Of a DNA stretch of 64,000 bases, positions 61,296-64,000 are shown one piece after another; positions within the stretch are counted from its first letter, which is position 1; each line of letters begins with the position of its first letter. Source of the DNA: Halorubrum sp. BV1 (lineage in GTDB: Archaea > Halobacteriota > Halobacteria > Halobacteriales > Haloferacaceae); NCBI RefSeq assembly GCF_000746205.1, contig NZ_JQKV01000001.1, forward strand, positions 670,814-734,813, read 5' to 3'. A program made the position numbers and the translations under genes. Under the pieces are notes generated by a model. It made no database searches. It was not told the DNA's origin and was given only the letters and a program-made list of their open reading frames with translations.

Positions 61296-61963
61296 GCGAC
61301 GACGGACTCCCGGTCGTCTCGCCGCCGTTCGACGCGGACGAACCCGGTCAGGCGGACACAGCCGACGCGCCTCGCGTCGCGGGCGTGCTGCTCGCCGCGG
61401 GGACGAGCAGTCGGTTCGGCGACGACAACAAGCTCCTCGCGACCGTCGACGGCGAGCCGGTCGTGCGGCGGGCGGCGCGGACGCTCGTCGACGCCGGAGT
61501 CAATCCGGTGGTCGTCGTCGTCGGCTACGAAGCCGACCGCGTCCGCGACGCCGTGGCGGACCTCCCGGTCAGGGTCGCGGTCAACGACGCGTACGAGGCG
61601 GGACAGTCGACGTCCGTCCGGACGGGAATCGGTGCGCTCGGCGATACGGACGCATCCGGCGACGTCGACGCCGCGGTGATCGCACTCGGCGACATGCCCC
61701 TCGTCGATTCGGCGACCGTCGAGACGCTCATCGCGGCGTACGCCGCCGGCGCGGGCGACGCCCTCGCGGCCGCCTACGACGGCGACCGAGGAAACCCGGT
61801 GGTGTTCGACCGGCGGTTCTTCGACCGCCTCGTCGCCGTCGACGGCGACGTGGGAGGGCGCGAGATCCTGTTAGCGGGCGACGCGAGCGCGCTCGTCGCC
61901 GTCGACGACCCGGGCGTTCGGCGGGACGTCGATAGACCGGAAGATCTGCCCGAAGGGCGGTGA
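61292..61963 (+). CDS. mocA: Molybdenum cofactor cytidylyltransferase (MocA-like NTP transferase)
   Basis: 223 aa MobA-like NTP transferase. Nucleotide-binding VLLAAGTSSRFGDDNKLL near residue 35 (LAAGxSxRFG and a Lys), metal-binding ALGDMPLVD, and RGNPVVFDRRFF near the end. This family converts Mo-molybdopterin to the cytosine dinucleotide form, the cofactor of CO dehydrogenase, which fits its place next to coxG. The extended N-terminal 25 residues are acidic. ATGA overlap with moeA. Confidence 0.88.
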   Translation: MSDDGLPVVSPPFDADEPGQADTADAPRVAGVLLAAGTSSRFGDDNKLLATVDGEPVVRRAARTLVDAGVNPVVVVVGYEADRVRDAVADLPVRVAVNDAYEAGQSTSVRTGIGALGDTDASGDVDAAVIALGDMPLVDSATVETLIAAYAAGAGDALAAAYDGDRGNPVVFDRRFFDRLVAVDGDVGGREILLAGDASALVAVDDPGVRRDVDRPEDLPEGR

Positions 61964-62028
61964 GTCGCGAAAGGGTGGACGGCCCCCTCGGCCGCGTCGG
62001 GCGGGCCGACGGCGGCCCTCGCGGGGAG

Positions 62029-62181
62029 CTACTCCTCGGGTGCCTTCCGCACCACGATGTTCCCGTCTTCGACGTGCCACTCGACGCGGTCGCCGGCACC
62101 GACGTCGAGGAAGTTCCGCACCGGCTTCGGGACCGTCGTCAGGTTCTTTTCGGAGACCTTGGTATCCGTTAGGTTACCCAT
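62029..62181 (-). CDS. AbrB/SpoVT-type DNA-binding domain protein
   Basis: 50 aa from the ATG at 62181 (MGNLTDTKVSEKNLTTVPKP); an in-frame ATG at 62211 would give 60 aa. One swapped-hairpin AbrB domain (TKVSEKNLTTVPKPVRNFL; GDRVEWHVEDGNIVV). A GTAAAC TATA-like box sits at about 62214-62220, between the two start candidates and upstream of the shorter, which favours 62181. May be a transcription regulator or an antitoxin-like protein without a visible toxin gene. Convergent with mocA, with 65 nt between them. Confidence 0.8.
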   Translation of the reverse strand: MGNLTDTKVSEKNLTTVPKPVRNFLDVGAGDRVEWHVEDGNIVVRKAPEE

Positions 62182-62272
62182 CGGCTCGCGGTTCGCACGT
62201 AGTAGGGACATAGTTTACGCTACGGACACGCGTAGCGGCGAGGCGGCTTGAAAATCGGCCGACCAGCCGCGC

Positions 62273-62560
62273 TCAGACTGCGGAGTTCCAGCGGTGAGCG
62301 CCGCCGTCGGAGGCGTTTCCGAAATCCAGATCGAACCGGTCCGATTCGAGCAACACCGTCCCCGGGACGTACGCGCCGTCGTCGACCGCGGTGAGCAGGT
62401 TGCGTTCGCACATCGTCTCCAGTACGTCCTCGACGGTGCGCTCGCGCCCCTCGATCAGGTTCGCCTCCTCGACGACGCCTGCGACCGTCACCCGCCCTTC
62501 GAGCATCGCCAAGCGGATCGCCGACACCCACGCAGGCTCTCGTCGCATCTCCCGACACAT
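62273..62560 (-). CDS. Small conserved haloarchaeal protein, possibly winged helix
   Basis: 95 aa, not recognised. A helical opening MCREMRREPAWVSAIRLAML leads to LEGRVTVAGVVEEANL and ERTVEDVLETMCERNLL, and then a hairpin-like DDGAYVPGTVLLE. This order suggests a winged-helix DNA-binding fold. TATA element GGTATATG (62588-62595, minus strand) is about 31 nt upstream of the ATG at 62560. It lies between the AbrB gene and the XPD helicase gene. Confidence 0.6.
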   Translation of the reverse strand: MCREMRREPAWVSAIRLAMLEGRVTVAGVVEEANLIEGRERTVEDVLETMCERNLLTAVDDGAYVPGTVLLESDRFDLDFGNASDGGAHRWNSAV

Positions 62561-62587
62561 GACAGTCGTACGCACACTCCCGTCAAC

Positions 62588-62595
62588 CATATACC
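62588..62595 (-). promoter_or_regulatory. TATA box of the 95-aa protein gene
   Basis: GGTATATG on the minus strand, about 31 nt from the ATG at 62560. Confidence 0.5.
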
Positions 62596-62640
62596 TTCGC
62601 AAGACACTCCCCGTCCGGTGATCGCCTATCGTCGCTCCGG

Positions 62641-64000
62641 TCAGTCGCCGGCCGTCTCGCGCGTGAACCGATCGAGCGCGAACTCGAGCATGTCCGGGCT
62701 CACGGGGCGATACTCCTCGCGTTCGTGGTCGGGGAGATACGCGCGAACGCTGTTCCACGACTCGCGGGCGTACCGCGCGTCGAGGAGGACGCGGACGCCG
62801 CGCTCGTCCGGGCCGCGTATCACCCGTCCCACGGCCTGCCGAGCCTTTCGGACCGCGGGGACCGTGAGCGCCGTCTTGAACCCCGACTCGAACCGGCGGT
62901 CGTAGGCGGTGATCACCGCTCGCGTCCGCGGCCGCGCCGTGTTGATGATCGGGACGCCGCAGACGACGGCCGCCGAGAGCCGGTCGCCGCGGTAGTCGAC
63001 GCCCTCCGTGAGCGTTCCCCGCAGGCTCGTCACGAGCACCTTGCCATCGCCCGCGAAGAAGTCGTCTTTCAGCGACTCCGTCGCCCGGTCGCCGGACGAC
63101 TCGTCGAGGAGGACCGGCTTGTCGAGTCGGTCATCGAGCGCGTCGGCCATCCACGTCGCCTCCGCGTAGCTCGGGGTGCCGACCAGCACGTTCCCCTCGC
63201 GGCGCGCGACCGCGGCCGTCGCGTCGAGGTGCGCGAGCCGCGTGTCGTTCCTTTCGCCCGGCGGGCCGCGGTTCTCGTGGGTGAACTTCGGCGCGTCGAC
63301 CGCGAAGCTCGCGCGGTTCTCCGGAGGAAAGGAGAGTCCGTACGTCCGCTCGACGACCGGTCGCCCCCGCGCTTCGAGGTGGTCGAGGCCCGTCACCTCG
63401 CGGAACACGTCCATCGGCTCCAGCGTCGCGCTCATGAGCACGCCGCCGCCGAACTCGGCGAGCCGGTCGCCGATCGGCTCGCTCGGCAGGCAGTTGTACA
63501 GCGCGAGGCTCGCGTTGTACGCGCGCCGCCACGAGTCGGGCGGCGCGGTCTCGTCCCACGTCCGCTCTAAGTCGACCGCGCGGAAGAAGTCCTCGTGTCC
63601 CTCGCGATACCACGCGTTGAGCGTGCGGCCGACGCCCGGCGCGGCGCGCTTCTTGTCCTCGTCTTCGAGCGAATCGAGGACGCGCTTGACGACCGCGCCC
63701 ACCTGCTTGGCGCGCGCCCAGACGCGGTCGCCGTACTCCTCCCGTTTCGCCCACGTCGTGATCGCGTCTTCGCCCGGCGCTTCCGGGTCGCGAAGCGGGA
63801 TCTCGTCGTCGTCGAGCTCGCGCATCGACGCGCGCCAGTCCGGACGCTCGCGGTCGAGCCGCTCGGTCACTCGGCGGTCGAGTTCGCCGCGGAGGTCGGC
63901 GTAGAACTCCCGGACGGCCTCGATCTCGTCGACGGTCACGTCCGAATCCTCGATCTCGCCGCGGACCAAGGCGGCGTCTTCGGACTCCGCGCCCGCGGTC
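62641..64000 (-). CDS. XPD/Rad3-type ATP-dependent DNA helicase (partial, 5' end outside window)
   Basis: C-terminal 453 codons or so of an SF2 helicase of the Rad3/XPD/DinG group; the frame stays open to the window edge. Visible: LMSATLEP (motif III-like), NVLVGTPSYAEATWMADAL (helicase domain 2), LRGTLTEGVDYRGDRLSAAVVCGVPI (motif V) and RQAVGRVIRGPDERGV (motif VI, Q-x3-GRxIR). The Walker A/B motifs and Fe-S cysteines, if present, lie upstream of the window. Roles in nucleotide excision repair or replication-linked unwinding are usual for the family. Confidence 0.88.
   Translation of the reverse strand, partial: TAGAESEDAALVRGEIEDSDVTVDEIEAVREFYADLRGELDRRVTERLDRERPDWRASMRELDDDEIPLRDPEAPGEDAITTWAKREEYGDRVWARAKQVGAVVKRVLDSLEDEDKKRAAPGVGRTLNAWYREGHEDFFRAVDLERTWDETAPPDSWRRAYNASLALYNCLPSEPIGDRLAEFGGGVLMSATLEPMDVFREVTGLDHLEARGRPVVERTYGLSFPPENRASFAVDAPKFTHENRGPPGERNDTRLAHLDATAAVARREGNVLVGTPSYAEATWMADALDDRLDKPVLLDESSGDRATESLKDDFFAGDGKVLVTSLRGTLTEGVDYRGDRLSAAVVCGVPIINTARPRTRAVITAYDRRFESGFKTALTVPAVRKARQAVGRVIRGPDERGVRVLLDARYARESWNSVRAYLPDHEREEYRPVSPDMLEFALDRFTRETAGD

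Noticed and set aside
48232..62000. Recent mobile insertion carrying the cox genes
   Set aside because: No transposase, integrase, tRNA attachment site or flanking repeats are visible. Base composition looks similar to the rest of the window, so transfer cannot be argued from this sequence alone.

Overview
This window is high-GC, densely packed DNA from a halophilic archaeon (class Halobacteria). The encoded proteins are strongly acidic. Many genes have a TATA-like box about 25-30 nt upstream of the start codon, as expected for leaderless transcripts. The gene content is archaeal: KEOPS Pcc1, aIF2-beta, IF-6, RpoP, L39e/L31e/LX, prefoldins, Thi4, Hel308, halocyanins and a pilin-type signal. 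A Halorubrum-like genome is my guess; the genus cannot be proven from the sequence alone.

Layout. 0-11 kb: Hel308 helicase, a squalene/phytoene synthase, an acyl-CoA dehydrogenase, a coupled pair of PH-domain membrane proteins, a DUF2071 protein, a CDF cation transporter, a type IV pilin-like surface protein and an HD hydrolase. 11.4-20.4 kb: YhbY, an MscS channel and a potassium-uptake island (trkA-trkH-trkH-usp-usp remnant-trkA-trkH). 20.4-26.2 kb: small conserved proteins, phosphopantothenate synthetase (CoA synthesis), pyruvate kinase, NfeD and an M20 peptidase. 26.3-29.4 kb: translation and protein-targeting operon rpl39e-rpl31e-tif6-rplX-pfdA-ftsY, abutting a convergent acyl-CoA synthetase. 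31.4-35.0 kb: initiator tRNA-Met, aIF2-beta, Thi4, L37Ae-RpoP-Pcc1, then prefoldin beta-DUF3194. 35-39 kb: small zinc-ribbon proteins, a universal stress protein, GMP synthase glutaminase subunit and pth2-truD. 39.3-48.1 kb: a copper-flavoured stretch (two halocyanin-like proteins, a TauE/SafE-like permease and a CcoI-like copper P-type ATPase) interspersed with an aldo/keto reductase, an S9 peptidase and a glycosyltransferase. 48.2-49.1 kb: a sugar-nucleotide epimerase.

The most notable system is at 49.2-62.0 kb: an apparently complete form I (molybdenum-copper) aerobic carbon monoxide dehydrogenase locus. The minus-strand unit reads coxG-coxM-coxS-coxL, then an XdhC/CoxF-like protein fused to a YHS metal-binding domain, a MoxR/CoxD ATPase, a CoxE VWA protein, a DUF364 protein and a second XdhC/CoxI. 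Diverging from coxG is moeA-mocA, for molybdenum insertion and cytosine-dinucleotide cofactor formation. CoxL carries the diagnostic AYRCSFR active-site loop (Cys393), so this is not just another xanthine dehydrogenase relative. The YHS fusion, the DUF364 gene and the cysteine-bearing C-terminal extension of CoxS are candidate lineage-specific parts of cofactor assembly or electron transfer. CO-derived electrons would presumably enter the respiratory chain, but no dedicated acceptor or CoxB/C/H/K-type membrane anchor is visible in the window.

After this come an AbrB-type protein, a small unknown protein and an XPD/Rad3-type helicase truncated by the window edge. I see no transposases, CRISPR arrays, rRNA or prophage genes. 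Starts were chosen from TATA spacing, 4-nt stop/start overlaps and family N-termini, and several differ from the longest open frame.
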